NCBI GenBank assembly: GCA_009782475.1
Contig: WRIZ01000002.1
Span: 64,001-128,000 of the forward strand
Source of the DNA: Oscillospiraceae bacterium
Lineage (GTDB): Bacteria > Bacillota > Clostridia > Oscillospirales > UBA929
Direction of reading: 5' to 3'
Length of the DNA stretch: 64,000 bases
Shown: piece by piece, positions 47,544 through 56,623 of the stretch
How the letters are laid out: every line of letters starts with the position of its first letter
Numbering within the stretch: position 1 is the stretch's first letter
The notes under the pieces: model-generated
What the model saw: only the letters and a program-made list of their open reading frames with translations
Database searches by the model: none
Told to the model about the DNA's origin: nothing
Position numbers and translations under genes: made by a program

Positions 47544-49127
47544 TTATATCAGCTCGGTTGTACTGCGTATTTGGTCTGTGCCTTTCATGATCTTTTTATT
47601 GGCATACATGGCCTCGTCAGCCGTTTTGATCGCATTATCCAAATTATCATTCTCGTGCTCTTTAATACCGTAACCAATCGCCATTGTGATGGCATACGGA
47701 TATTCGGTGATTCCTTTCAAGTATTCCCTGACCGATTCAATCACGGCTTCCGCTTCCAGTTTACCCGTTTGCGGCAAAAGGACAAGGAATTCATCTCCGC
47801 CGATCCGCCCGGTCTGCGCGGTAGGCGGACATTTCTCGGCCAGCGACTCCCCGCAAACGCGAAGCATGATGTCGCCCGCCTGATGGCCATGCACGTCGTT
47901 GGTTGTTTTGAGATTGTTCAAATCGCAAATGAGCACGGCAAGCGGCAGGGAATCCGATTTATCCAGTTCCTTTTTCAGCTGCTCCATCATAGAGCGGTTA
48001 TGAAGGCCGGTCAGCGCGTCGCGCCCCGCGCCCACCTCAAGCCGTTGAATGAGCTGACGGTTTTCCGTTTCGTCGGAGTAAACGACATAGGTGCCTATTT
48101 GCTTTTTCATGTTGTCAAATATCAATTTTTCCCTCAAATTGAAAATCTTGCTTTCGCCTTTGCTGTCGAAATGATAATCAAAGCCGCTTTCATCGTCACG
48201 AAGTTTTTCAACCTTTGAAGCGGCCGCGGCAAGCCGTTCGGCCAGCTCTAAATAGGATATTCCTTCAAAATTCAGGCTTTCCAGCCATTTCGACGCTTTT
48301 TCATTTTTGAAGATGATGTTCTTTTCCTCATCCAAAATCAAGATGCTTTGATTCAGGTTTTTGATAATGTCATTCCGCGCCTGAGAAAGGAAAACAAGCC
48401 CCTGATTGCCCAATGTTGCCGCGTAGATGAACCGAATGGAGAAGATAAAACCGAACAGAGAAAAGTCAAAGGGTGCTCCTTCATGGCCTGAAGCATTGAT
48501 CAACGCGGCAATAAAGCCAAGCGATATGATGATCGAACCGGTGAGCAGTTTTTCCGACGGAGCGCGGTAAATTTTGGGAAGTTTGATGTGCTTAACGATC
48601 GTTAAGGCTGTTATACTGAGGGAAAGGGTAAAGCAAATGGTGAAAAATGCGTAGTAAACAGAGCCAAAAGCCCCGAATACGTAATTGAGTTTTTCCGTTT
48701 GGATAGTAGGATCAAGCCGGATCAGATTGGCACCCCCGAAATGGCCGATGAAGATGTTCATAATGATGGAAAGCGGGGTGATTAAGGCAATCACGACGAT
48801 ATGCGGCCTGCTCAACGCCATGAGGTTGTAAAAACGCATGATGAAAAACAGCACTGCTATCAGCGAAAAAGCGTTAAAAGCATACGGCAGGAGGGAAAGG
48901 AAATAGATCATATCCTCGCTGTCGCTGACAAAACGCGTGATGGATATAATGGACCAAGAGCAAACACTGATAAGGATAAACAGCAGATGCTTGGGTAAGC
49001 GGATGCTTTTTCGGTTGGCGTATATTTTGACCAGTGAAAGCGCGAAAAAAGCGAAGAAAACGATGTTAACGCCCATCATCATGCTATTGGTAAAGAGATC
49101 GGGAAATCCCGTTATTCCGTCAGGCAT
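47544..49127 (-). CDS. Membrane GGDEF diguanylate cyclase
   Basis: Multi-TM N-term, PAS-like linker, DALTGLHNRSMM...GRIGGDEFLVLLP. Confidence 0.92.
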   Translation of the reverse strand: MPDGITGFPDLFTNSMMMGVNIVFFAFFALSLVKIYANRKSIRLPKHLLFILISVCSWSIISITRFVSDSEDMIYFLSLLPYAFNAFSLIAVLFFIMRFYNLMALSRPHIVVIALITPLSIIMNIFIGHFGGANLIRLDPTIQTEKLNYVFGAFGSVYYAFFTICFTLSLSITALTIVKHIKLPKIYRAPSEKLLTGSIIISLGFIAALINASGHEGAPFDFSLFGFIFSIRFIYAATLGNQGLVFLSQARNDIIKNLNQSILILDEEKNIIFKNEKASKWLESLNFEGISYLELAERLAAAASKVEKLRDDESGFDYHFDSKGESKIFNLREKLIFDNMKKQIGTYVVYSDETENRQLIQRLEVGAGRDALTGLHNRSMMEQLKKELDKSDSLPLAVLICDLNNLKTTNDVHGHQAGDIMLRVCGESLAEKCPPTAQTGRIGGDEFLVLLPQTGKLEAEAVIESVREYLKGITEYPYAITMAIGYGIKEHENDNLDNAIKTADEAMYANKKIMKGTDQIRSTTELI

Positions 49128-50661
49128 TCTTCAACGCCTCCCTTTCGGCCTTCTTGCGGGCCTGCTTATCTTCATACATCTTTTGATCGGCTTGGCCGAT
49201 CAATGCGCTGAGGTTTTCATTGCCATGATATTTGATGGCGTATCCCATGGCAATGGACGGTTGATGAACCATATCATCGCGCGGGTTTTTCAATGAACGG
49301 TCTACATCGGCAATATATTCCTCCACCGCTTCCGGCGGGGATTTGACCAAGAGCGTCGCAAACTCGTCGCCTCCGTAACGCGCCACATAGCCGCCTTTGG
49401 GGCAGCAATCAACGAGTACGGCGGCAATGTCTTTGATGTATTGGTCGCCCATAAGATGACCATAGGTATCGTTGACGAATTTCAACCCGTTGACGTCGCC
49501 GATGACAACGGCAAGAGGGTAATTCTCCGTCTTGTCGAGTTTGCGCAATAGATCCTGATAGCGGTAACGATTGGCCGTCCCCGTGAGGACGTCCACACCC
49601 GCCATATCACGCAGACGGTCGATCAGGAGACGGTTGCGCGACACGTCTGTCAGGGTGACGAATTCGCCCTGGGTGATGCCGTCGCTCATCACGAAAACGC
49701 GGCGTTCCATACGGTAAACAAGCGGAATGGCCGTTCCGATGAAATGAATATCGGAATCCTGGCTGTCTTCCAGCTTTTTGATACTGATGCGGTTGTTGTT
49801 TGACAAAACGGAAATCAATCCGTCAAAAGCTACGTTTTCAACGTTGCGGCGCAGGGATTTCAGCCAAAGAACGGCCGGAAGGTTGGTTTCAACGATGATC
49901 CCATCCTCATTGAGGATGAAGACGGCCTGATCGAGAAAATCGAAGACGCTGCTTTGGTCAATGCTGAGCGTGGATGTGTCGCTGTTGAGCAGATGACCGA
50001 AATAGAAGAGAAGACCGCAGACGCAGAAACCGTAATATTGAACATCGAAGGAGGGGTTATCGCCCGAGGCAAGAAAAGCAATTTGCGTGGCAATCAAAAC
50101 ACCCAAATAGATGATATGGAAAGAAGAACCGCGCCTGTAGGCGCCGGGGAGGCGGCGGAACATTCTGATAACCACGACGCCGACCGCCGCATATACAACA
50201 TACTGGTAGACAAGGCTTAAATAATAGATGATGCCGTATCCGTGCTCAATGACCAATATGGGCGATGTGCTGACAACGGTCATATCGGGATAGATGAGCG
50301 GCGACGCCGCGGGAATCAAGGAGATGACCGCCGTGATCACAGGAATGGCGAGAATGGCCGGAAGCGTCCAGCGCGGGAATGACCGCTTGATCCGGTAAAA
50401 ACTAACGGCAAAGTAGAAAAACGCTGTCGGCAGGATGATCAAAGGCACACGGCTGATGATATGTAAATAAGTTGCCCAAAACTCGCTTTTCGTCAGGCAA
50501 AGCAAGACTTCAAGAATCTGCCATACAAAAATGCAGCTCAAAAAGAAGATACTGCGGTCACCCTTAAATGTCCCTTTTGTCTTCATCAGAGAGGTGATCA
50601 GCAGGATTCCAAAGACGGCCGCGATCGGTAAATACACGATAAATTGATGTTCGTTTGCCAA
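49120..50661 (-). CDS. Membrane GGDEF diguanylate cyclase, paralogue of the previous one
   Basis: Multi-TM N-term, DVLTGTANRYRYQDLL...ARYGGDEFATLLV; overlaps downstream gene by 8 nt. Confidence 0.92.
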   Translation of the reverse strand: MANEHQFIVYLPIAAVFGILLITSLMKTKGTFKGDRSIFFLSCIFVWQILEVLLCLTKSEFWATYLHIISRVPLIILPTAFFYFAVSFYRIKRSFPRWTLPAILAIPVITAVISLIPAASPLIYPDMTVVSTSPILVIEHGYGIIYYLSLVYQYVVYAAVGVVVIRMFRRLPGAYRRGSSFHIIYLGVLIATQIAFLASGDNPSFDVQYYGFCVCGLLFYFGHLLNSDTSTLSIDQSSVFDFLDQAVFILNEDGIIVETNLPAVLWLKSLRRNVENVAFDGLISVLSNNNRISIKKLEDSQDSDIHFIGTAIPLVYRMERRVFVMSDGITQGEFVTLTDVSRNRLLIDRLRDMAGVDVLTGTANRYRYQDLLRKLDKTENYPLAVVIGDVNGLKFVNDTYGHLMGDQYIKDIAAVLVDCCPKGGYVARYGGDEFATLLVKSPPEAVEEYIADVDRSLKNPRDDMVHQPSIAMGYAIKYHGNENLSALIGQADQKMYEDKQARKKAEREALKNA

Positions 50662-50707
50662 CTGTCACACCTCCTATGAACTCAATGGAGAATACACGTT
50701 CTCGATC

Positions 50708-50736
50708 ATTATATCATAAGGTATAATTTGATGCAA
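50708..50736 (-). promoter_or_regulatory. Candidate sigma-A promoter of the tandem GGDEF genes
   Basis: TTGCAT (50736-50731), 17 bp, TATAAT (50713-50708). Confidence 0.7.
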
Positions 50737-50762
50737 TAGCCGCTGATAAATTTATTCGCGTT

Positions 50763-53162
50763 TTATGTGCGGATGGTCACGCCGAGTTCCTCTTTGAGCT
50801 TTTTCAAAAGTTGACTGATCGCGCCGTCGGCCTCTTCGTCGGTCAATGTGCGGTCGGGCGCGCGGAAGATCAGGCGGTAGGCCAAACTGTTCAGCTTCTC
50901 AAAGACGTCAAACAAAACGCAGTCTTCGAGCAAACTCCCGCCCGTTTTGCGGATCACAGCCAATAGCTCAGCCGCCGCGGTATCCTTCGGGCAGACCAAA
51001 GCGAGGTCGCGCGTGATGGCCGGGCAACGGGGCAACGGGGCAAAAACCGCGTCAGGCTGAGCCAGTTCCAGCAAAATATCGGCGTCCAGTTCGCAAACGG
51101 CCGCGTTTTTCGGCAAACCAAGCGAAGGATGCAGTTCTCCGATCATGCCAAGAGTGCGTCCGCCGATCGAAACCCCGGCGCAGCGGCCGGGATGGAAGGA
51201 ATGCTTACCATTATCACGGCTAAACGAGGCTTCTTTGCGGCAGAAACGACTGATTAGCGACTCGACCGCGCCTTTCAGGCAGAAATAATCCATGCCGCCG
51301 CCATATCCGCCGAGGATCAAGCGTTTTGATTCAAGCGGAAGCTGACCGCCTTGCTTGATATAAACCGCGCTGATTTCGTATAGATGCGCTTCCGGGTTCC
51401 GTGCCGAATGGTTGCGTGTCAGCACTTCCAGCATAGAGGGCAGAAGGGAGGTGCGCATGATGCTGTGCTCCTCGCCCAGCGGATTACGGAGTACCATCGC
51501 TTCCGTCTCGCAACCGCAGTTGCCATCGGGTGCAGCATCATGCTGCCGCCGCCCGATGAAGGAATAGGTCAGCATTTCGTAAAAGCCTAAAGATACACAG
51601 AGCTCATGAAGTTGTGCCTGTAAAGATTGTTCCCTTGTCAGCCAGCCCTGGTTTTTAGAAGGAGGCAGTGTTGACGGAATGTTGTCATACCCAAACAGCC
51701 GCGCCGCCTCTTCGGCCAAATCCTGCCAAATGGATACATCCCTCCGCCATGACGGCACAACGGCCGCGCCGTCTTTCACCGTGAAACCGAGCGATTCCAG
51801 CAGTTCATTAACATTAGAGATGGTAACGCCAAGATGTTCATTGATCTGTTTTTCGGTAAATTGCACGGCCACAGGCTCTTCGGGCGGGATGCCGCAATCA
51901 ATGACGCCGGGAATGGGCGTCCCCGCGCCCAGTTCATTCAATAGGGCGCAAGCTCTCTCTAACGCGGGCAGGGTGGCGGCGGGATCAAGCCCTTTTTCAA
52001 AGCGCGACGAAGCGTCGGTGCGCATGGCAAGGGATAACGCTGTCTTCCGCACGGACGAGCCGTTGAAATTGGCCGATTCAAAGACAATCGTTGTTGTTGT
52101 TTCGGTGATTTCGCTGGCCGCGCCGCCCATCACGCCCGCAACAGCCGTTGCGTTGTGCGCGTCGGCGATAACCAGCATTGAAGGCTCCAATGCCCGCGCT
52201 TTCCCGTCCAGTGTTTCCAGCGTCTCGCCGGGACGCGCCGCGCGGATGACGAGCTGTTTATCTTGAACACAAGCATAATCAAAAGCGTGCATCGGCTGCC
52301 CGAGTTCGAGCATGACATAATTGGTGACGTCAACGATGTTGTTGATCGGGCGGATGCCGCAGGAACGCAGGCGGCGGCGCATCCACATCGGCGAAGGTTG
52401 GATTTGAATATTGTTGACCATCCTCGCGGAATAACGCGGGCAGAGGACGGTATCTTCCACCGTGACGGTGAGGTAGTCTGTGATGCGTGGGGAACTCCCT
52501 TCGGCCGCTTCGCGTCCACCTCCCTCTGTGAGGGAGGCTTTTTTGCCCTCCTCTTTGAGGAGGGTGTCGGTGCAGCCGACGGGAGGAGTTCGCAGCGTTG
52601 CCGCTGTTTCCCGTGCCAAACCGATAACCGACAAGCAGTCGGGGCGGTTGTTGGTGATCTCGAATTCCAGCACGGTGTCTCGCAGCATCAACGCTTCAAC
52701 AATATCCGCTCCGACGGTAAAACCATCTCCGAGGATCAATATTCCGTCCGCTCCGGCTCCCGGCTGGTCGTGTTCGTCCAGCCCCAGCTCTTCGCCGCTG
52801 CAAAGCATCCCCTGGGATTCCAAGCCGCGCATTTTTCCTGTTTTGATCTTCTTTCCGCCCGGCAGCAAAGCCCCGTCTAAAGCGGCGGGGACGACAGCCC
52901 CGGCGAAGACATTGGTTGCCCCGGTGATGATTTGCCGGGGCGCGCCGTCGCCGACGTCCACCGAACAGACGAAGAGCCTGTCGGCGTCCGGGTGCTTTTC
53001 GATGGACAGCACCTTCCCGGCGACAACCTTTTGGATGTCCGCGCCCAGCTCGGTGACGGTTTCCACCTTGCTCCCGCTCATGGTCAGCGCGTGAGCCAGC
53101 TCTTTGGGCGACACCCCGTCTAAATTGACATATTCTTTTAACCAGTTATAGGAACACTTCAT
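50763..53162 (-). CDS. pheT: Phenylalanine--tRNA ligase beta subunit
   Basis: MKCSYNWLKEYVNLDGVSPKELAHALTMSGSKVE, NNRPDCLSVIGLARE, B5 domain, C-term FDX-ACB domain; two in-frame repeats. Confidence 0.96.
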   Translation of the reverse strand: MKCSYNWLKEYVNLDGVSPKELAHALTMSGSKVETVTELGADIQKVVAGKVLSIEKHPDADRLFVCSVDVGDGAPRQIITGATNVFAGAVVPAALDGALLPGGKKIKTGKMRGLESQGMLCSGEELGLDEHDQPGAGADGILILGDGFTVGADIVEALMLRDTVLEFEITNNRPDCLSVIGLARETAATLRTPPVGCTDTLLKEEGKKASLTEGGGREAAEGSSPRITDYLTVTVEDTVLCPRYSARMVNNIQIQPSPMWMRRRLRSCGIRPINNIVDVTNYVMLELGQPMHAFDYACVQDKQLVIRAARPGETLETLDGKARALEPSMLVIADAHNATAVAGVMGGAASEITETTTTIVFESANFNGSSVRKTALSLAMRTDASSRFEKGLDPAATLPALERACALLNELGAGTPIPGVIDCGIPPEEPVAVQFTEKQINEHLGVTISNVNELLESLGFTVKDGAAVVPSWRRDVSIWQDLAEEAARLFGYDNIPSTLPPSKNQGWLTREQSLQAQLHELCVSLGFYEMLTYSFIGRRQHDAAPDGNCGCETEAMVLRNPLGEEHSIMRTSLLPSMLEVLTRNHSARNPEAHLYEISAVYIKQGGQLPLESKRLILGGYGGGMDYFCLKGAVESLISRFCRKEASFSRDNGKHSFHPGRCAGVSIGGRTLGMIGELHPSLGLPKNAAVCELDADILLELAQPDAVFAPLPRCPAITRDLALVCPKDTAAAELLAVIRKTGGSLLEDCVLFDVFEKLNSLAYRLIFRAPDRTLTDEEADGAISQLLKKLKEELGVTIRT
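51501..51550 (-). repeat. In-frame palindromic insertion in pheT (family 1)
   Basis: Sense strand ggcggcagcatgatgctgcacccgatggcaactgcggttgcgagacggaa encodes RQHDAAPDGNCGCETE; aligns with ygiQ copy. Confidence 0.8.
52493..52590 (-). repeat. 98-bp composite palindromic insertion in pheT (family 2)
   Basis: Outer AACTCCC.../...GGGAGGAGTT, inner cctccctc-tgt-gagggagg and ccctcctc-ttt-gaggaggg and gtcggtgcagccgac hairpins; shares GGTGGACGCGAAGCGG with tilS copy. Confidence 0.85.
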
Positions 53163-53173
53163 GATCTTACTCC

Positions 53174-54235
53174 TTAAAATTGACGTAAGAAACGGACGTC
53201 GTTTTCGTAAAGCAGCCTTAAATCGTTGATTTTATACCGCATCATCGTCAGCCGTTCGATCCCCACGCCGAAGGCGAAACCGCTGTAAACGCTTGAATCG
53301 ATGTTGCAGCGGTCAAGAACCGCCGGATGAACCATCCCGCTCCCCAGCATTTCGATCCAGCCTTCGTTTTTGCACATCCGGCAGCCTTCGCCGCGGCAGG
53401 CGAAGCATTGCAAATCAACTTCGGCCGAGGGTTCGGTGTAGGGGAAGTGATGAGGGCGGAACCGCAGCTTGACGTCCAGGCCGTACAGCCCGGTCATCAT
53501 GGTTTGCAGCGCGCCTTTGAGGTCTGCCATGGTGAGGCCTTTGTCCACCGCGAGGCATTCGATTTGATGAAAGAGCGGGGAATGGGTGGCGTCGATTTCG
53601 TCTTTGCGGAAAGTTTTTCCGGGGGAAATGATGCGTATAGGCAACCCAACGTCCCGCGCGCCGGGCGCGCCATTGAGTGCAGCGTCACGCTGCTCCATAA
53701 TTCGGATCTGAACGGAAGATGTTTGGGTGCGTAAAATCGTATCATCGTCAAAATAAAAGGTATCCTGCGGGTCGCGGGCGGGATGGTTTGGCTCTATATT
53801 CAGCGCGTCAAAGCAATAGTATGTCGTTTCCACTTCAGGCCCTTCGGCCACGGTAAAACCCATGCCGAGGAATATTTTAACCACATCGTCTAACACCGCC
53901 TGCATCGGGTGGCGGCGTCCGGTGCGGAAGGTTTTCCCGGGAAGGGTGACGTCTATCGTCTCGGCGTCCAAACGGGCGGCCATTTCAGATTGGTTGATGC
54001 GCGCCGACGCTTCTTCTAAGGCCGCTTCGATCGCCGCGCGGACTTCATTGGCCAAAGCTCCGGCCGCAGGACGTTCCTCGGCGGAGAGCGTCCCCATTTG
54101 CTTTAACACTGAGGTCAGCTCGCCCTTTTTGCCCAAAAGCCACACCCGTATATTTTCAAGCGAAGCGGCGTCTTTCGCGTTGCCGACCGCCTCCAACGCT
54201 TTCCGGCGCAGTTCCTCTAAATTCTCTCGCAGCAT
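53174..54235 (-). CDS. pheS: Phenylalanine--tRNA ligase alpha subunit
   Basis: HPMQAVLDDVVKIFLGMGFTVAEGPEVE, TQTSSVQIRIME, DATHSPLFHQIECLAVDKGL, GMVHPAVLDRCNID, FAFGVGIERLTMMRY. Confidence 0.97.
   Translation of the reverse strand: MLRENLEELRRKALEAVGNAKDAASLENIRVWLLGKKGELTSVLKQMGTLSAEERPAAGALANEVRAAIEAALEEASARINQSEMAARLDAETIDVTLPGKTFRTGRRHPMQAVLDDVVKIFLGMGFTVAEGPEVETTYYCFDALNIEPNHPARDPQDTFYFDDDTILRTQTSSVQIRIMEQRDAALNGAPGARDVGLPIRIISPGKTFRKDEIDATHSPLFHQIECLAVDKGLTMADLKGALQTMMTGLYGLDVKLRFRPHHFPYTEPSAEVDLQCFACRGEGCRMCKNEGWIEMLGSGMVHPAVLDRCNIDSSVYSGFAFGVGIERLTMMRYKINDLRLLYENDVRFLRQF
53650..53695 (-). repeat. In-frame palindromic insertion in pheS (family 1)
   Basis: Sense ggagcagcgtgacgctgcactcaatggcgcgcccggcgcgcgggacg encodes EQRDAALNGAPGARD; aligns with ygiQ and pheT copies. 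Confidence 0.8.
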
Positions 54236-54264
54236 ATCGCACCCCTTGACCAAGTTTTCAATCT

Positions 54265-54293
54265 AGTATATACTACCTCCAACGAGTTTTCAA
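54265..54293 (-). promoter_or_regulatory. Candidate sigma-A promoter of pheST
   Basis: TTGAAA (54293-54288), 17 bp, TATACT (54270-54265). Confidence 0.7.
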
Positions 54294-54310
54294 CAGGAAA
54301 GTGATGAACG

Positions 54311-55810
54311 GTGCCCAAAACGATTAAAATTCTTGATACCACCCTCCGCGACGGGGAGCAGGCTCCCGGGTGTTCGATGAACGCCGGGGAGAAGCTGGAA
54401 GTCGCCCGCGCCTTAGAACATCTGCGCGTCGATATTATCGAAGCGGGTTTCGCGGCTTCGTCGCCCGGGGATAAAGAGGCGGTCGCCGCCGTCGCCAAAC
54501 AAGTCAAAGATTGCGCCGTAACCTCGCTCTGCCGCTGTAAAGAAAGCGACATCTACACGGCTTGGGACGCGCTGCGGAATGCCGCCGCGCCGAGGATACA
54601 TGTCTTTTTAGCGACCAGCGACCTGCATATGGAGAAAAAGCTCCGGTTGAGCAGGAAACAGGTCTTGGAAACGGTGACAGCTTCGGTTCAATACGCGCGT
54701 AAATATTGCCCCGACGTGCAATTCTCCGCCGAGGACGCAACCCGTTCCGACCGTGATTTTCTCTGCCGGGTTTTTGAAGCGGCGATCGGCGCGGGCGCAG
54801 CGACGCTGAACATAGCCGACACGGTCGGCTACGCCCTGCCGGAAGAATTTGCGTCATTGGTACAGTACATACTGTTTAACTGCCGAGGGATCGAGGGGTT
54901 GGATGTAGCCGTCCACCCGCACAACGATTTGGGGCTGGCGGCCGGAAACGCTCTCGCAGGCATTGCCGCCGGGGCGGGGCAAGCCGAGGTGACGCTGTGC
55001 GGCATCGGCGAACGGGCGGGCAACGCCGCGCTGGAAGAAGTCGTCATGGGGCTGCATACCCGGCAAAACGCGCTGGATGTATCCTGCCGCGTGGAAACCG
55101 GGCAAATCTATCGAAGCGCAAGGCTGTTGCAATCGGTTTTGGGGTTGCAGATCCAGCCGAACAAACCCATCGTCGGGAAAAACGCTTTTACCCATGAAGC
55201 GGGCATCCACCAGCACGGCGTGATGGCCGACCGGCTGACGTATGAGATCATGCGCCCCGAAAGCGTCGGCATCCCTCAGCAGGAAATGGTTTTGGGCAAG
55301 CACTCCGGTCGTCACGCCTTTGACGAGACGGTCAGGAGTTTGGGGTTTTCATTGGAAGAAGAAGCGTTGGCATCGGCATTTCAGGCGTTCAAAGCCCTGG
55401 CGGACAAAAAAAAGAAGGTCACAACGTCCGACATCGAAGCCCTGATCAAGGAAGAAGGGCGGGAGACCACCGGACACTACCGCTTGGAGAGCTTTGTCAT
55501 CAACTCCGGTAATACCATTGATGGTACAGCCATCTTAAAATTGGCAGTAGGGGAAGAGGGCGGACAGACGCTGGTGGCGTTTGGGGATGGGCCGATCGAC
55601 GCGGCGTTTAAGGCGGTCAATGAGCTGGCCGGTGAGTTTACCCTAAAGAGCTATTCGCTCAATGCCGTCACCGGCGGCGGCGATGCTCTAGGCGAGGCGT
55701 TGGTGCGCATAGAAAACGAAAACGGCCAATATACCGGGCGCGGGGTGTCAACAGACATCATTGAAGCCAGCATCAAGGCATATCTGAACGCGGTGAATAA
55801 GAGTTTGTAA
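54311..55810 (+). CDS. leuA: 2-isopropylmalate synthase
   Basis: LDTTLRDGEQAPGCSMN, HPHNDLGLAAGNALAGIAAGAGQAEVTLCGIGERAGNA, C-terminal regulatory (LeuA dimer) domain. Confidence 0.93.
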   Translation: MPKTIKILDTTLRDGEQAPGCSMNAGEKLEVARALEHLRVDIIEAGFAASSPGDKEAVAAVAKQVKDCAVTSLCRCKESDIYTAWDALRNAAAPRIHVFLATSDLHMEKKLRLSRKQVLETVTASVQYARKYCPDVQFSAEDATRSDRDFLCRVFEAAIGAGAATLNIADTVGYALPEEFASLVQYILFNCRGIEGLDVAVHPHNDLGLAAGNALAGIAAGAGQAEVTLCGIGERAGNAALEEVVMGLHTRQNALDVSCRVETGQIYRSARLLQSVLGLQIQPNKPIVGKNAFTHEAGIHQHGVMADRLTYEIMRPESVGIPQQEMVLGKHSGRHAFDETVRSLGFSLEEEALASAFQAFKALADKKKKVTTSDIEALIKEEGRETTGHYRLESFVINSGNTIDGTAILKLAVGEEGGQTLVAFGDGPIDAAFKAVNELAGEFTLKSYSLNAVTGGGDALGEALVRIENENGQYTGRGVSTDIIEASIKAYLNAVNKSL

Positions 55811-55828
55811 GTTCAGGGGAGCGATATT

Positions 55829-56623
55829 ATGAGCGAACAATTGATTCAGCTGGACGGCATCGACGGCGGCGAAGGGTTCAGCTTTGGAAAAACAGCGGAG
55901 GATTACGCAAAGTACAGGGATATATACCCGGATAGTTTCTACAAAACCCTGCTTGGCTACCAAATCGGGACAGCGGGGCAAACCGTTCTTGATCTAGCCA
56001 CGGGAAGCGGCGTCCTCCCCCGGAAAATGAATCCATACGGAGCCAAATGGACAGGGGCGGATATTTCCGAAGAGCAAATCAAAATGGCAAAAGAACTCTC
56101 GAAAAACCTTTGCATCGAATACATCGTTTGCCCGGCGGATGTGATACCATTGCCGGATAACAGCTTTGACGCGGTGACCGCCTGCCAGTGTTTTTGGTAT
56201 TTTCCCGAAAAAACCGCGCTGCCGGAGATCAGGCGGGTTTTGAAAAAGGGCGGGAGGTTTGCCATCCTCTTTATGATGCCCCTTGCGGCTGAGAGCGACA
56301 TCGTGCGGAAATCCGAAGAGCTTGTCTTAAAATACAACCCCAGCTGGAGCGGCGCGGGTTATAAACGAACAAAACCGGCAAAGCGGTCTTGGGACGGAGA
56401 GCTTTTTCAATCCATAGAACTGGTTGACTATACCGAAAACTTGGAATTCACGCGGGAAAGCTGGTGCGGCAGGATGAAATCCTGCCGCGGGATCGGGGCA
56501 TCTTTAACGCCGGAGCTGGTGGATCAATATGACAGGGAGCATTTCAACGCGCTCACTGAAATAGCGGGAGAGACATTGTCCATCCCGCATCAGTGTATTT
56601 TTGAGATTTACAGTGCTATATAG
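55829..56623 (+). CDS. Class I SAM-dependent methyltransferase
   Basis: VLDLATGSGVLPRKM motif I, DVIPLPDNSFDAVTACQCFWYF, LKKGGRFAILFM. Confidence 0.9.
   Translation: MSEQLIQLDGIDGGEGFSFGKTAEDYAKYRDIYPDSFYKTLLGYQIGTAGQTVLDLATGSGVLPRKMNPYGAKWTGADISEEQIKMAKELSKNLCIEYIVCPADVIPLPDNSFDAVTACQCFWYFPEKTALPEIRRVLKKGGRFAILFMMPLAAESDIVRKSEELVLKYNPSWSGAGYKRTKPAKRSWDGELFQSIELVDYTENLEFTRESWCGRMKSCRGIGASLTPELVDQYDREHFNALTEIAGETLSIPHQCIFEIYSAI

Noticed and set aside
54236-54310. T-box or other amino-acid riboswitch upstream of pheST, valS or leuA
   Set aside because: Leaders are only tens of bases long and lack a T-box specifier or TGGNACC motif
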